From: Proales similis | Taxonomy: Eukaryota; Rotifera; Eurotatoria; Ploima; Proalidae | Direction of reading: 5' to 3' | Length of the DNA: 64,000 bases | NCBI GenBank assembly: GCA_019059635.1 | Contig: JAGVRJ010000012.1 | Location: forward strand, 620,001-684,000 | Shown: one piece after another, positions 34,388 through 46,700 of the stretch | How positions within the stretch are numbered: the stretch's first letter is position 1 | How the letters are laid out: each line of letters starts with the position of its first letter | Position numbers and translations under genes: made by a program | The notes under the pieces: generated by a model | Databases searched by the model: none | Seen by the model: the letters and a program-made list of their open reading frames with translations, nothing else | What the model was told of the DNA's origin: nothing

Positions 34388-37300
34388 CTAATCGGGCAAT
34401 AAATCGGCAGCATCGTCATCAAACTGTGGACCTGAGTTCACCGTCCTCTTGAAAGCGGTTTTGGGCCGGTCAACCTCGCCCAGATAGTCTTGATGGTCCA
34501 CATGCTCTGTGCCGCTCTCTAAAAGTAATGAAACATTCAAGCAGAACAAAGGGATTCGGCCGCACTCGGCAGCTTACGTTTCTTTTCCAATATCTGCATG
34601 TCGTCAGTATTGGACAAGTCAACTTTGCGAGCGCTTGATTCGCGGCTGTTTATGGCGCGTCCGCTGCTCTCTCGGCTTTCTTGTCTTTGTATTGTGGCCG
34701 GGTCGGACTCTTTTCACAACCCACGTGAGCGCACGACTTCCGGATCACGCCAAACCGAATCGGACAAACTTACCATCTATTGTATTCTTTCGACCTTTTA
34801 GCATTGACTTTCGCCTATCGCTGCTTGAGATTCTCTGAAATCGTTTCTTGCTTGTATTCATCAATTCATCTGTTGGATCTTGTACTCAGCTCTTACCGCC
34901 TGTTGAACTTCTTTCATCTTTTCGGCCTTTTTCAACTTGTTTGCATACTCCTGCGCATCTGGGATTCCCAAATCGGTGCAGAGGCGAAGCAGGAACTTGA
35001 GACCTGAGCGGAATTCAAATCAAATTCAAGTCACTAGCTAAGCTAGCTAACCAGACTCTTACATTCAATGTTTTCTGGGAAACGCAAATGTATTGACTTG
35101 TACTTCTCGAGCGCTACCGCATAGTTTCCGCTTCGTCTGTAGCAGCTCGCCACCATCAATTCCCATTTGACTTCATTCGGTCTTTTAAAATGCTTTAGTG
35201 GTAGGCGCATGGCTGATGTACAAAATTCCTCAAATTTTACCGAGCAAGAGCTGCTTTTTCGAAAAACTCGACCGCTTTTTCTGGGTACTGAGAGTCTATG
35301 TAATAAGAGCCCAGCCATTCGATAGTCTGCAAGTTGGCCGGGTCATATCTGTAAGCCTTATGATTGTGTAGAATTAGATAAACGTAAAAGTGATTGTGTC
35401 CATCGATTATAAGAAGCTTACGTCGTGGTAGTATTGAAATGCCTGCGAGCGGTCGCCCATTTCCTCGTACAAGCCGGCAATATTCCTAAGAAGCTCACTG
35501 TCCTTGGGATGAGCTCGCAGTGCCTGCAAGTACCAGTTTTCTGCCTGGTCCAAGTCGTTTTTGCGATGGTTTATCTCCGCAATCTTGCAGAACACTTGAG
35601 TATTATTGCGCTGCATTGCATGAAGCTTGAAGAACTGGTCAAGCGCCTCTTCGTACAGTCCAAGTTTATCGTATGTGAGGCCAAGGTTGTAGAGCGCCTC
35701 CACGCAAGATGCGTCTATTCGAAGAGCGTCTTCGTAATACTGCTTGGCTCGCTCATAGTCACGATCCGCATAGAAACAGTTTCCCTTGTTTGTGATGGCT
35801 TTTCGCCCACAATTGCATACAAAGCAGTCCAACCTCATTTTCAATCAGAATGTGCCTTACCTGCTGGGTTGTACTTGTCGGCTTTCAAGGACAGGTCGGC
35901 ATATTTGTGCGCGTTCTCAAGATCATTTTCCTTCGCATTCGAATGAGCTCAATTATTCAAGGAGGTTTCAATCTTCTGCTTAGGTTCTTACCAAAATGTA
36001 AAGAAATGAGAGATTGGTAGCAGCTGAGCTTGCCACCCGAATATCGCGCTTCTCAAACTCTTTGAGAGCGTCTATGGCCATGTTGAAGTCCTTCTGTTTT
36101 AGATAGACAATCGCCTTTTGGATCTCGAGGTCATGTGCAAGATTGGCATAAGTCGACATCTTGACTTGGTCAATGCACCTAATTGCATGAAAAGGCTCAG
36201 CACTGAGCTACAAACAAGATGCAAACTTTGAGCTACATTTCGTATCCCGTGGAGAATTCTCCCTCAATCGCCGGCGCGATTAGCTTGACCGCAGTTACGA
36301 TGTAATGTTCAGTCTGTCGCTTCCTATTTAGAATTTCGTAATAAATTGTGTGAAACTGTGCTTCAAAAATAATGACGAGAAGAAATGTTACTTTTTGCGT
36401 TCATAACGGCGTAGATTGTCATCACGAATTATTTCAAGCACCAGGTTGGCCTGCTTGTCAGTTGGATGCGCTTGGTAGTCGTCGTCGTCCGGAACCATCA
36501 ACGGAATTTTAAGCAAGTCGATGAAACACTGCTTCATTTTCACTCTGTCGCCAAGGGCGTAATAACAAAGCAAAAGGTTGAAGCCGATCCTCAGGTCGGC
36601 TCTTTCCCTGAAGATCATTTCATAGTTCACCGCCGCGTCAGCATATTGGCCTATCTTGATGAAACTGAGCGCAATGTTATTGTGAACGTGCAGCCTTTAA
36701 AGAGCAGAATCTTAGAGTTAGCGCGCAACCGACACAGTTGGTCATTTGCTCACTTCAATTGTTGGTTCGAGGCCGGTATCTGATCGAGCGCCATTCGATA
36801 CATTTTGATTGCCTTCAGGTACTGCTTCTGCTTGTAAAATATGTTTCCGATGTTGATTCGAAAACGCCCAGGCAGTTGAAACGTTTTTGCCTTCATTAGG
36901 TCATTGTAAATCTTGAGCGCCTCAGAGTAGTTTCCCATCTTGGTGTATTGACACGCCAAATTCAAAAGCACCTGAGAAAGAGCCGGGTTAAATTGGTCAG
37001 CAGTTGACAGGGTGTGAGCTTTTGCTCGATTCGCTTACAAATCCTTCGAGCTCTGGATTATGATCGACCATCTTCTTTTCAAGGCGTTGTTTGGATAAAA
37101 GTCTCTCTTTCCTCACTGCTTCTTTGGCTTTTTCCATTGCCTTTGTTTTTTAAAAAATCTTTTTTTTTCAGATCGGTTGAGTTTTAAAGATTTTCACTCT
37201 TCTTACCGCTTCTTTGTCGCCCTCCTCGATGGCTACACAGCTTTCTTCGGCCAGTTTAAACACATTCCTTTCCAAGCTCTTGAGCTTTTCTTCCTCACTG

Positions 37301-37825
37301 GGCCAGAGTTACGCATCGTTTAGGGTTCAATCCAAAATCAGTGGTTTACCTTTCAACTTTGGCCTCGAGAGTTACTTGGACAGAAACACCATCAGAGCCG
37401 CTGGACAGCTGTCTTGAATTGAATCCGGCTCCGCTGACCGCGGTCATCGGACGTGCACCACTTGACGAGCCAATATTGCGTCTCATGGCTGTTGGAGGTG
37501 CTTGAGGCATCGTTCGTCCAAAGGAAGTGGGCTGCCTCGCGTTGCCTCCTGCTGGCATTGTCCGATTCATGCCCGTCTTAGCAAGCGTAAATTTTAAAAT
37601 TTAATTCAACAAAGGCAAGAGTCTCAAGTCACTCACCGGCGGAGGTCTTCTACCGTGGCTGGTTTTTGCTGCAGCTTGAATAAATTCCTGATCATAGCCA
37701 AGTGCCTAAAATAGGTTTGCTTTAAAAAAAAGGCCAATGATGTTGGATGCTACGTAGCTCCTGCTTCTTACGTCCGTGTTGTAAGTGTTATCAAAGTCAT
37801 TGTATCCTTCGTAAATGTCGCTCAT
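34388..37825 (-). CDS. ift88: IFT88 (intraflagellar transport, TPR protein)
   Basis: TPR subunit of the IFT-B core, required to build cilia (Polaris; NompB in flies). Exon 1 (37772-37825) encodes MSDIYEGYNDFDNTYNTD. A Gly/Ser/Arg-rich N-terminus with PMTAVSGAGF follows, then the TPR arrays: LACQYTKMGNYSEALKIYND, RINIGNIFYKQKQYLKAIKM, NNIALSFIKIGQYADAAVNY, then the second array (CFYADRDYERAKQYYEDALR, EALYNLGLTYDKLGLYEEAL, RKNDLDQAENWYLQALRAH, EEMGDRSQAFQYYHDV). The C-terminus ends DDDAADLLPD. About a dozen small introns. Poly(A) on this strand near 34310. A strong X-box lies about 106 bp upstream of the start. Confidence 0.93.
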
Positions 37826-37930
37826 TGTGTCAACTGATTGCGATCAGAGATCTTCTTTTTATTTGTCAGGTTCTGTCTGATTTGAGTCGATAAAGAATTG
37901 AAGGCTGCGAAAGAAAGGCATGCAGATTCG

Positions 37931-37944
37931 GTTGCCATGGATAC
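37931..37944 (-). promoter_or_regulatory. X-box (RFX/DAF-19 site) upstream of IFT88
   Basis: Read on the minus strand the sequence is GTATCCATGGCAAC, which satisfies every position of the nematode X-box consensus GTHNYYATRRNAAC. It lies about 106 bp before the IFT88 ATG in the same orientation, the usual distance for RFX-driven cilia genes. Confidence 0.7.
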
Positions 37945-38319
37945 CGTGGACTGAGTCATGTTGGCTTAAGTAAAACAAACTGGACCTATTCTTTACTTGG
38001 TCCACCTCTTTCTTCCCCAATCAGTTCACCTGACCGCAGTACGTATTAACTCAAGGAGACAAACAACCTTGCATTCTTTTATTCATAAATCCTAAACTAA
38101 ATCCAAGAACTAAGAGAAGCGAATTTCAATGTTTTGATCATTTTGAAAACGTCTCAAAACGATTTGAGCAAGATTCCGGGCCAATAACTTGAAAGACAAC
38201 ATTGAAAGAGCGGAAAAAAGGAAGAGAAATAGGAAGAGGAGGAGCAGCAGCAGTATCGAATCCAAATATATTGTATTGGGCGACTAGAAAACGAGAACGT
38301 CGTTCTTTTCGATTTTTTT

Positions 38320-39401
38320 TTAATAAATACGCGAAGTGTGAAGATTTCGACCCAGTACAGATCTGACGTCCGAGCAGAAGCGTAGAGCGTCTAGAAACGG
38401 CAAAAGGTTCAGTAGGGCAGTATCAGTTGGGTCGGAAAACCAAGACTTGATGGGAATTGCGTTGTCTAGACAAATCAAAGTAGAGCACAGCTAATTTAAA
38501 AAAGATAATTTCGCTTTGCTTACCAGGAAAGCCGCGATAGGCAGCCGGAGAATTGTCAAGAATAAATACTTTAGATAGGTCACCGCAAATTGCAGCCAAA
38601 TCCTTAGTGTAGCTTCCGATTTCCAGAGTGCAGTGCTTTAATCGGTCGTTTTTTAAATGTGTGACACAAACCGAAGCACGCGGCTTACTTGGCGATATAA
38701 TCGACGTCTCAGGATATTTCTGTTGTTGTCAAGCTTGTCTGCCACTGCAGCGCCATATATTTCCATGCTGGCGGTGTACACCACGAGCTCATACCATTGA
38801 CTAACCTTCGAATAGAGAAAATTGAGCTGAATCGGTTTAGAATCAATTGGAGCGAGAAATTACCACGCTGAGAAAATAGTCCACGTGAGGACGTTTATAT
38901 ACAAAGAACTTAACCGGATGGCGATCGATTTCAACCTGAGCAGCGTTTAGCGTCGGAATTCTGTTTAACTTTCGCTCGTTCTTACTCGCAAGATAAAATC
39001 AGGAGAGGTGTCGGGCTTGACATTGGGCCTCGCCAGACCGTCATGATGAGAGTGAATCAGCGTCTCGTCTAAATCTAACACGAGTATCTTTTTTGGAACA
39101 ATGCCTATCACATACGACCCGATTTAATCAGAAAGTTTTAGATCTACAACTCGGCAGTGAACTTACTCAGTCGATATTGAAGGGCTGGCGAAGGTGTAAA
39201 ATCGTTATAAGTTATTGCCTGGTATTGGCGGGCCTGGAAGAAAATGATAATGGTGAGGAGTACAAAGAGCTAGAAGGGTCAAAAATCGGCGCTTACACTT
39301 CTAAACTTCTTTTTAGAGATAGAAGCCAGGTAGAGCCAAAATTTGATCATAAAAAGAACCAAATGACGGAAGCTGATGCTCAGTATTTTAAGAACAGTCA
39401 T
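38320..39401 (-). CDS. ctdnep1: CTDNEP1 / Dullard nuclear-envelope phosphatase
   Basis: HAD-type serine/threonine phosphatase that, with NEP1R1, dephosphorylates lipin at the nuclear envelope. Seven short exons: 39297-39401, 39167-39233, 38986-39104, 38864-38935, 38689-38805, 38524-38635, 38320-38465; phases agree at every junction. The N-terminus has one membrane helix ([16 protein letters not shown]). The catalytic DxDxT motif is in [18 protein letters not shown]; then [84 protein letters not shown] and [20 protein letters not shown]. Ends NLHTSRIY. None of these exons is long enough to stand out as an ORF. Poly(A) signal on this strand at 38078-38083. Confidence 0.95.
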
Positions 39402-40107
39402 ATTGAATGTCTCTTAAAGCTAAAAGCGGTGCGAACTGGAGAACGTCTCGTTACGAACTGGTCACTAGCTGCCTATTAGATTTCCACGAGCATGTCTTCT
39501 CTGCTGAGAGAGGCTTGGTGAAAGTCGAATTTTATGCACAGCTTGGCGATTAATATCCGGCTCTTGAATCTGTTGGCAAATTGCCTAACGTCGAATTAGA
39601 AATTATATTCGCAAGGGGACACACACTCGTATGTATGTAAATGAACACGATGCGCGACCACGATAATGAATAGCAGTCTAAAAGCGACTTTTGCCCAATT
39701 CTTGTCTGCTAAGTATTTCTGCGCCCAATTCCTGTTCTATTCTAAATTCTTCAGCTTAAAGTTTCTAAATATCTAAATTGCCATTTCGACTGATTCCGAG
39801 CATTCGTATTCTATGTGAATTCCGTTTGGAATTAACATGAGCCGATTGCAACGCTCAATGCTTTCTCAATTAGTCCTAAAACATCACCTAACCCTCAGGT
39901 CTAAGGGGGTAGCTTTGAACGAAAGATCTAATTTTATGTTCAAATCATGGAACTAGGGATCGGAGAAAGTTTAATCAATTTTAGAAAAAGACAAAATCCG
40001 AAGCTCCTTTGAACATATTAATCGACACACACAATTAATGCGTTTTACCAGCTCGATCCCAGTCGTAGGCATCTTATTTTAAAAAGCTTCGAAACATCTG
40101 CGGAAGG
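39402..40107. promoter_or_regulatory. divergent region CTDNEP1 / FAM192A
   Basis: About 700 bp between opposite starts. It should hold both promoters and perhaps an upstream exon of FAM192A, because the frame of that gene stays open back to a CAGTCGTAG at 40063-40071 that looks like a splice acceptor. I cannot place that exon with confidence. Confidence 0.4.
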
Positions 40108-41070
40108 CATGGAATTCGTGAAAGAGGGCAAAGCTGAAGCAGAAAGAAAGAGAAGACAAGCCGAATGGGACCGTGTGCGCAAGAAAGATGACCCAGTAGG
40201 CAAGTCCTCCTTTTTAGCGAAGCAACGCTTTTTTTTAACTGACATCTGACTGAATTTGACTCTAGAACCGCCTGCAGAGTATTTTGATAACCGAAGCTTG
40301 TACGAACGCTTAAAAGAACAGGACGAGCTAAAGAGAAAAGAGCACGAGGAAACATATGCACTGAGTAAGTTTGGTCACATCAGGGTCTTTGCTTGACACC
40401 TGACACGCGCACAATCTGAAGAAAATCAAATAAAGCTGGTCGATCCAGACGAGGCCGATTATTTGAACGAACTGGACGAGCTCAAACTCAAACGTGAACG
40501 CGAAATTCGTCTCGAAGAAAAGAGAGAGATCGAAGAAATTAGAATATCCTTTTGCTGTCGAATTGAATCATTCGGTTATCAAACGTTTTTCCCTTAACTT
40601 AAATTCAAGCACAATGTGTCTAGCACCACCATCGCTTCATCCGTACCCAAAATAAACATGAGCGTGCCAAAAAATAAAAAGGAGAAAAAGCAGTCTGAAC
40701 TGCTTGCCAGCGTGGTAGTTAATAAGCGAAAATCGTAAGCTAGACGACCTCAAGCACGCTCTCTTCGAGTCTTAATTTTAACTCAAGTGCCTCCTCCGAT
40801 CAAACCAACACAATAAATGCTTCTACTAGCCACGCAGCTCTCTCAGATCAAAATGAGACCGAGCAGGCCGCCAAACGACTAAAGGAAACTGATGTTGATG
40901 GAGAGGGGCATAAGTCCTTGCCCGGTCTGGCAGATTATGCATCTGATTCTTCCGACTCGGAGAACAGCAGCGATGATTCCGAACCCGAGTCGGACCGAGT
41001 TCTCACATTCAAGAAACAAGCTCCGAGCTCAGCTGCTGCCGCTCTGGCCAGCTCGTTTCGGCGAGTCTAA
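40108..41070 (+). CDS. psme3ip1: FAM192A / PIP30 (NIP30-domain) protein
   Basis: NIP30-domain nuclear protein; the human member binds the PA28-gamma proteasome activator. Visible order: FVKEGKAEAERKRRQAEWDR, RKKDDPVEPPAEYFDNRSLY, ERLKEQDELKRKEHEETYAL, DEADYLNELDELK with a charged coiled coil, SELLASVVVNKRKS, and the C-terminal LPGLADYASDSSDSENSSDD ending SSFRRV. Exons resolved: (upstream?)-40199, 40266-40364, 40422 onward, then at least two more. The intron 40200-40265 is GC-AG (AG|GCAAGT), required by phase. The true start may lie in an earlier exon; 40108 is the first in-frame ATG. Poly(A) signal 41083-41088. Confidence 0.87.
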
Positions 41071-41460
41071 CCGGCGAGTCTAATAAAAGCTCTTTCATGA
41101 ATAAAAAGTGTTGACAAATTTTTCTCGACGAATAAATCTATCGAATCGAATTTCCAACAAAATTAAATTGTTGTTCACGTCACGAGCATCGATCAATTTA
41201 GCATGAGGTGAGTCGTGCGTTGGGTCTAGGCACGCGCATAAGAAGAGACGCCACAAGCTTGGCTTAAACTTCTCGTAGGCAGCTGGGTGGTAACCAAAGC
41301 TCTGTTTGCCTTTTCAAATGACGCAAGCAGAGCCAAAGTGTAATGTTTATAATGAGTTGAGTTTCCATCATTTTATGAATTGGGAGTGCACACTCGCGAG
41401 AAATCGACGACGTTGCCAAATCAAATAGCCTAGAAAAGTTGGAGGCCCGATGCAGGCATC
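41071..41460. other. intergenic, no gene seen
   Basis: 390 bp containing the FAM192A poly(A) signal and the upstream region of the mannosidase gene. No feature beyond this is seen. Confidence 0.4.
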
Positions 41461-43328
41461 ATGAGCGCAACTAGGCTGATAAACGAGAACGGCAATGAGT
41501 ATTATTCGCTCAATCTGGGCTCCATCGAAATCAAACCAAGCGCACGCCAATCTATCTATCGGGTATGAGCACTCTTCTCTAGCTGAGCCATCTGCGTTCT
41601 CTGATTTGTTTCTTCGCTTGTTTAGAGTTGGAATCGATTGCACAGATTTCAAAAGACTCTGATTTTCATTCTGACGTTTGCAATTATACTTTACATTCTG
41701 AGCCATCTTGAATTCCATCGAACCAAGCACTTGGTGCCAACTGAACATATTCATGAGACTCCGCGCAAGTCAAATGTTGACCGGGATCAAGGGAAGGGGC
41801 AAGTGACTGAGAAGCCGAAAAATGTTCCCAAGCGAAAGGAACCGATCAAATTTAACGGTAACACCAAAGCAACAATTTAGAAATACGCTCAGGAATTGAA
41901 GTTAGAAAATCAGGGCCTGAAAATGAACGCCAACGTAGAGTAGTCGATGCATTCGTCCACGCGTGGAAGAGCTACAGAAACTACGCCTGGGGCCAAGATG
42001 AGCTCAAGCCGATTTCACAAAAGTCAAGCACCTGGTTCAATCTCGGTCTGACGATTATCGACTCGCTTGACACCATGTACATCATGAATTTGCAAGAGGA
42101 GTTCGCCCAAGCTCAGCAGTGGGTGGCCAAGGAGCTCAATCTTAGCTCCAATCGCTTTAATAACCTATTTGAAATAACCATACGCATACTGGCCGGGCTT
42201 TTGAGTGCTTTTCATCTTTCCGGCGAGCCGGTATTTTTGGAAAAGGCGTACGAGCTCGGCAACCGCTCGATGAGCGCATTCAACACGCGATCATCGATAC
42301 CCTTCTCCGACATAAATTTGGCTCAGCGATCGGCTCGAGCGCCTTCCTGGACCGGAGACAGCAGCATATCAGAGGCAACAACTTTGCAAATTGAATATTT
42401 TGATTTGTCCAAATGCACCGGTGACATACGCTTTGTTCAGGCAGCCTCCAAAGTGAGCCAAGTTGTACACTCGTTGGAAAAGAAAGACGGCTTGGTTCCG
42501 ATTTATATAAATCCCAACTCAGGCCGATTCGTCGGGTCTACAATAACCGTTGGTGCTCGTGGCGATAGCTACTATGAATACCTTCTCAAACAATGGATTC
42601 AGGCGGGCGCAGTTTACGACGAGAGCGATGAAAATTATTATTTGATTGAAGACTGGCTTGAGGCTGTTAATGGAATGCGAACCCACCTACTGGGTGTTTC
42701 AAAGCCAAACAATCTCACATTCATTGGCGAGCTGCTGTCAAACTCGTTCAGTCCCAAGATGGACCATTTGGTTTGCTTTTTGCCTGGAAACCTTGCGCTC
42801 GGGGCTGCTTTCCTTCAGACCAAGCCGACTTTTCCGAGAGAGGAAACCGCCAAGCTGATGTCTCTTGCCGTACAGCTCACTGAGACATGCAATCAAATGT
42901 ATGTGCAGATGAAAACAGGCCTGAGTCCTGAAATAGTCCATTTTAACACGCATGAAGGATCTAGCCAAGACATTTACGTCAAACCTGCGGACCGTCACAA
43001 CCTTCTGCGCCCAGAAACAGTTGAGTCGCTCTATTACATGTACGCGATTACCAAAGACAAAAAGTACCAACAGTACGGCTGGAAAATGTTCGAGTCGTTC
43101 GAAAAATACACGAAAATCGAAGGCGGCGGCTACAGTTCAATAGACGACGTCACTAATCCGTCCAACGTGCGTTTTAGAGACAAAATGGAAAGTTTCTATT
43201 TGGCCGAGACCTTGAAGTATTTCTACTTGCTATTCGCCGAGGATCCCAACGAACTTGTCGACCTAACCAAATGGGTGATAAACACCGAGGCTCATCCATT
43301 GCCAATCTATCAGCGTGAGAGCGATTAG
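41461..43328 (+). CDS. man1b1: ER mannosyl-oligosaccharide 1,2-alpha-mannosidase (GH47)
   Basis: Type II membrane glycosidase that trims the middle-branch mannose of Man9GlcNAc2 and marks misfolded glycoproteins for degradation. Exons 41461-41562, 41626-41857 and 41893-43328; the second intron is about 35 bp. A short cytoplasmic part is followed by one helix (TLIFILTFAIILYILSHL), a basic stem, and the GH47 domain: VVDAFVHAWKSYRNYAWGQD, WFNLGLTIIDSLDTMYIM, FEITIRILAGLLSAFHLSGE, GARGDSYYEYLLKQWIQAG, MDHLVCFLPGNLALGA, TGLSPEIVHFN, PADRHNLLRPETVESLYYMY, and the terminal NTEAHPLP. Catalytic acids and the calcium-site Thr (in NTEAHP) are kept. This pattern is MAN1B1 rather than Golgi MAN1A or EDEM. 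The catalytic domain is one uninterrupted exon. Confidence 0.95.
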
Positions 43329-43771
43329 CAACTTGGCTTGAAACCAACCAGTTTAGATCAGCCCGTCTAGAGGTCTCTAGATCTCGCAGTTTTTGTTCAC
43401 ATACGGTTGATTCATTTTCGACGTTGTCTAACACTAATTTTTTGTTTTGATTATTCAAATTCTGGTCGCTTATTTTTGTCTTGGCCCTTTTTAACAGTTC
43501 AATTTGAATCGAATTTTGAAGAATTAAAACAATTTAATGAGTCAGAGTCCGTTCACTTAAATAATTTATTCGTTTGAATGAGCAGAGTAAAAGCAAAAGA
43601 AATTAAGCACGCGGCAATCAACATGGCCATGAACAAGGGCCTTCAAAATGGCTGAAATTGTAAACCTTCAGAAGGCGCAAGCGGTTATATTAAATCAGAC
43701 TTAAAACTTTCATTCAAATGTCGCTTGTCAAACACTGTTTTCACGTCTAATAATTCCAGCCTCGTGCTAGA

Positions 43772-46700
43772 TCACCACGAGGACGTGTACAGGTGCAAGG
43801 CTGTTAACAGGACAAGCAGGATAATCGAAATCGATGAGCTATCGGCGCTTGAGAATGAATCGCTCGGGTTCGATTCTTCAAATCGTGGCTGACTCTCTTC
43901 TCGCGGCTTCTCCTTTTCTTTGTCCGATCCCGCCAGCAGAACATACGGGTCTTTGCTTTTTGTACGCCACATGTTGGAGCGTGGCGTAAAACTGGGCGGC
44001 TTGAATACGTTCGAATCGCTTCGATAGTTCGTCTCAATGTTTTCTGTTTCAAACGCGAAAATTTTAGTTTCAAGTTTCAAGTTTGGGATTGTGTTGTGCT
44101 TACTTATAGAAGCTGAGTCTAGCGCTCGTAGGGCCGAGTCGGCTCGATTCTGGTAGTATTCGAATTTACGCTCAGGAACGCTGTATATGCGATTGTGATG
44201 CGCCCACGGCCCCTTTTCGATTTCGTTGCTGCTGGCATCTGGTGACTTGAGCGATGAACCGATCGGAATGAGATCTGGCCGTGCTGGTTGCACTCGTTCG
44301 AGATTGTAAATCACTTTGGAAATGCGTAGTTCGTTCTCTGCCGTGCATTCGTAGAGACCCGCGTCAAAGCTGTTAAAGTAGTTGATTTTGAGCTGAGACC
44401 GAATCGAGTGTACTCCAATTCGAGCATTTTCGATTGAGTATTTTGCATCTCCTTTGAGAAAGTTGCCGTTCTTGCGCCAAAAGTCCTGATTGGTGAGAGG
44501 ATTGGCGCTTATTGTACAATTGAGGACCATCTGCTGTGTCGCCGATTCGTATTTCGAATGAATTTCAATTTGAGGCGCGACTTGAAGAAGAAATGAAAGG
44601 TAAGCTTAATCAACTCGTTCTCAACAGCTTTCAGTGAACACTTACAATGGACGGATAAGCTCAAGTTTTTGGTGTCGCTCGGAGGTATGTTATTGGATGC
44701 TTTGCATTGGTAATTCATTGGTGTCCATCTGGTCACGTTGGACAGGGTGAGAACACTGCCCGAATGGCTGAGCTGGCGAAAGGTGCCTCGCTGGTCGTCC
44801 ATGACGTACCAAGTGATGTTAGCGGCTGGAGTGCCGAAAGCTTCGCATCTGAAGGCCACTGTGCTCCCTTCGTTTACGCTGATCTGACCGTGAGACGGAT
44901 GCTCTTTGATGCGAGGCGGCACTTGAATAAACAATGGCGTGTTATTGCGCTTAATCAGCTCGCTTATCTTCAGTTGTTATTACCTCGCACAATCAGCTCG
45001 AATTTTTTAATAACCGAGTCGGCAACTTTGCACAGATAGACGCCGGCGTCTTCCTCGCTTATCGAATGGATCGTCAGCGACCACTCCCAGGCGTATTGCT
45101 GTCTGATCTCGAAGCGATCATCGCCCGAATGACTGCGCATATTGAATATGGTGCCACCGTACAGTTTATCGTCATGTTTCACAAAGTAGACCTGCGTTTA
45201 ATTAGTTTAGATAAGCGCATTGTTTTCATCTGAGCGTTGGGATGGGGAGCTGAGGGGCGAAATTCTCGCATGCTTCCAATTAAAGCCTAAAACGAGGCGT
45301 GAAATCAAAGCCGGACAAAGCGAATTCTCGCGCTCTGCATCACTGCCTACAAGGTTCTAGTGTCTGTCCGCTAGTCTGTTCAGTCGGTCGCGATTGCGCC
45401 AGAGTAGCGGAATCGAGATCACTTTGAGAGCACAGTGTGCGGATAAGGAGGATTAATTAAGCCAATCTTAATGTTATTAATTATCTGCCTGATCGAATGC
45501 CAACAAGGACGCCGCTCAAAATCTAATTAGGCAAATTTACCTAAAGCTTATGGAACTGCAACGGCTTCTGTTGAACACATACATCAAACTGAACCGAGCG
45601 GCCGACCAGTCGGACATAAGAAGAGCGAAAGTGTGAGTAGATCAACAGACATTGACCCGCTACTCAAACACTACTCAAATCCGAGCCGCCGATGTGAATC
45701 TTTCACGCTTTCCGATTAGGGTAAATATTTTACTAGGGCAAATCAAACGCCGACAAAGCGAGAGCTGGTGAATGGTAACGACCATGAAGGGCAACACACG
45801 ATTGATGCCCAGTCCAGGGAACGCACGCGGCTCTCTGATATGTGTGAACATAAAATGTGAAATGAGGGGAAAAGGAATTAATGCGAAAATTAAATGTTTA
45901 AGACGGACCATTCGAGAAGGTAATTATACGCTTCTAATTGCTTTTGGGAAAAAAGAAAACTGCGCAAGGCAAACAGTGGCCAAATATAATCAAGGTCAGA
46001 GGCGATTAGACAGCGTGATTTTGATTTTTGACTTTTATGAGCCCCTGGCGACACTGGCGATTTACTGCTGCATGAGATTAGGCGCCGGATCTAGTTTTGT
46101 TTCTGTTGCTAGTTTAAAAACAGTCCGAATGCGCCATGTGGGAACAATGCGAAACTCAAATATTTAATTAGTATTAATTTAATTTTACACCCTATGAACT
46201 GTTGCTGGACCACCGGTCATAAACAGTCTGTCACGAAACAAAGTAGCAAATCCTCCTATTTCAATTCTATGCCCGATTAGCACGAATCTAATCTCAATTA
46301 GGCTCCATACAACTAATTCCATGTCGTGCACATCCGATCCAGAGCCGGGTGTACGATTTCAGCGCCTATTTACACGCGGATTAAACTGTAAAGCGTGAAT
46401 GGGAGCACAAGGCCGAGTTTAAACGGATTAGTCAAGGTGGATAAAACACGAGGCGCTTTACATAATAATCAACAGGCGGTGGGAGGGTCCAACCTTAGCG
46501 CATTGACCGATCGTCCGTCTAGCAAACCGGCCGGAATCCTAATTAACTTTCATGTTTGTTTGGCCACTTGAAAGGACTCGATGCTGACCGAGTAAACAAG
46601 AGCGGTGCCCGACCGATGCGGAGAGTGAAATAAGAGAAAAGAATGAGCAAAGTAGGCGAGGAAAGCTCAAGAAGCCTCGTAAATGTTGAATGTTTAATTA

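Noticed and set aside
39093-39479. 128-codon plus-strand ORF
   Set aside because: It overlaps the 5' exons of CTDNEP1 on the other strand and has no domain or splice support.
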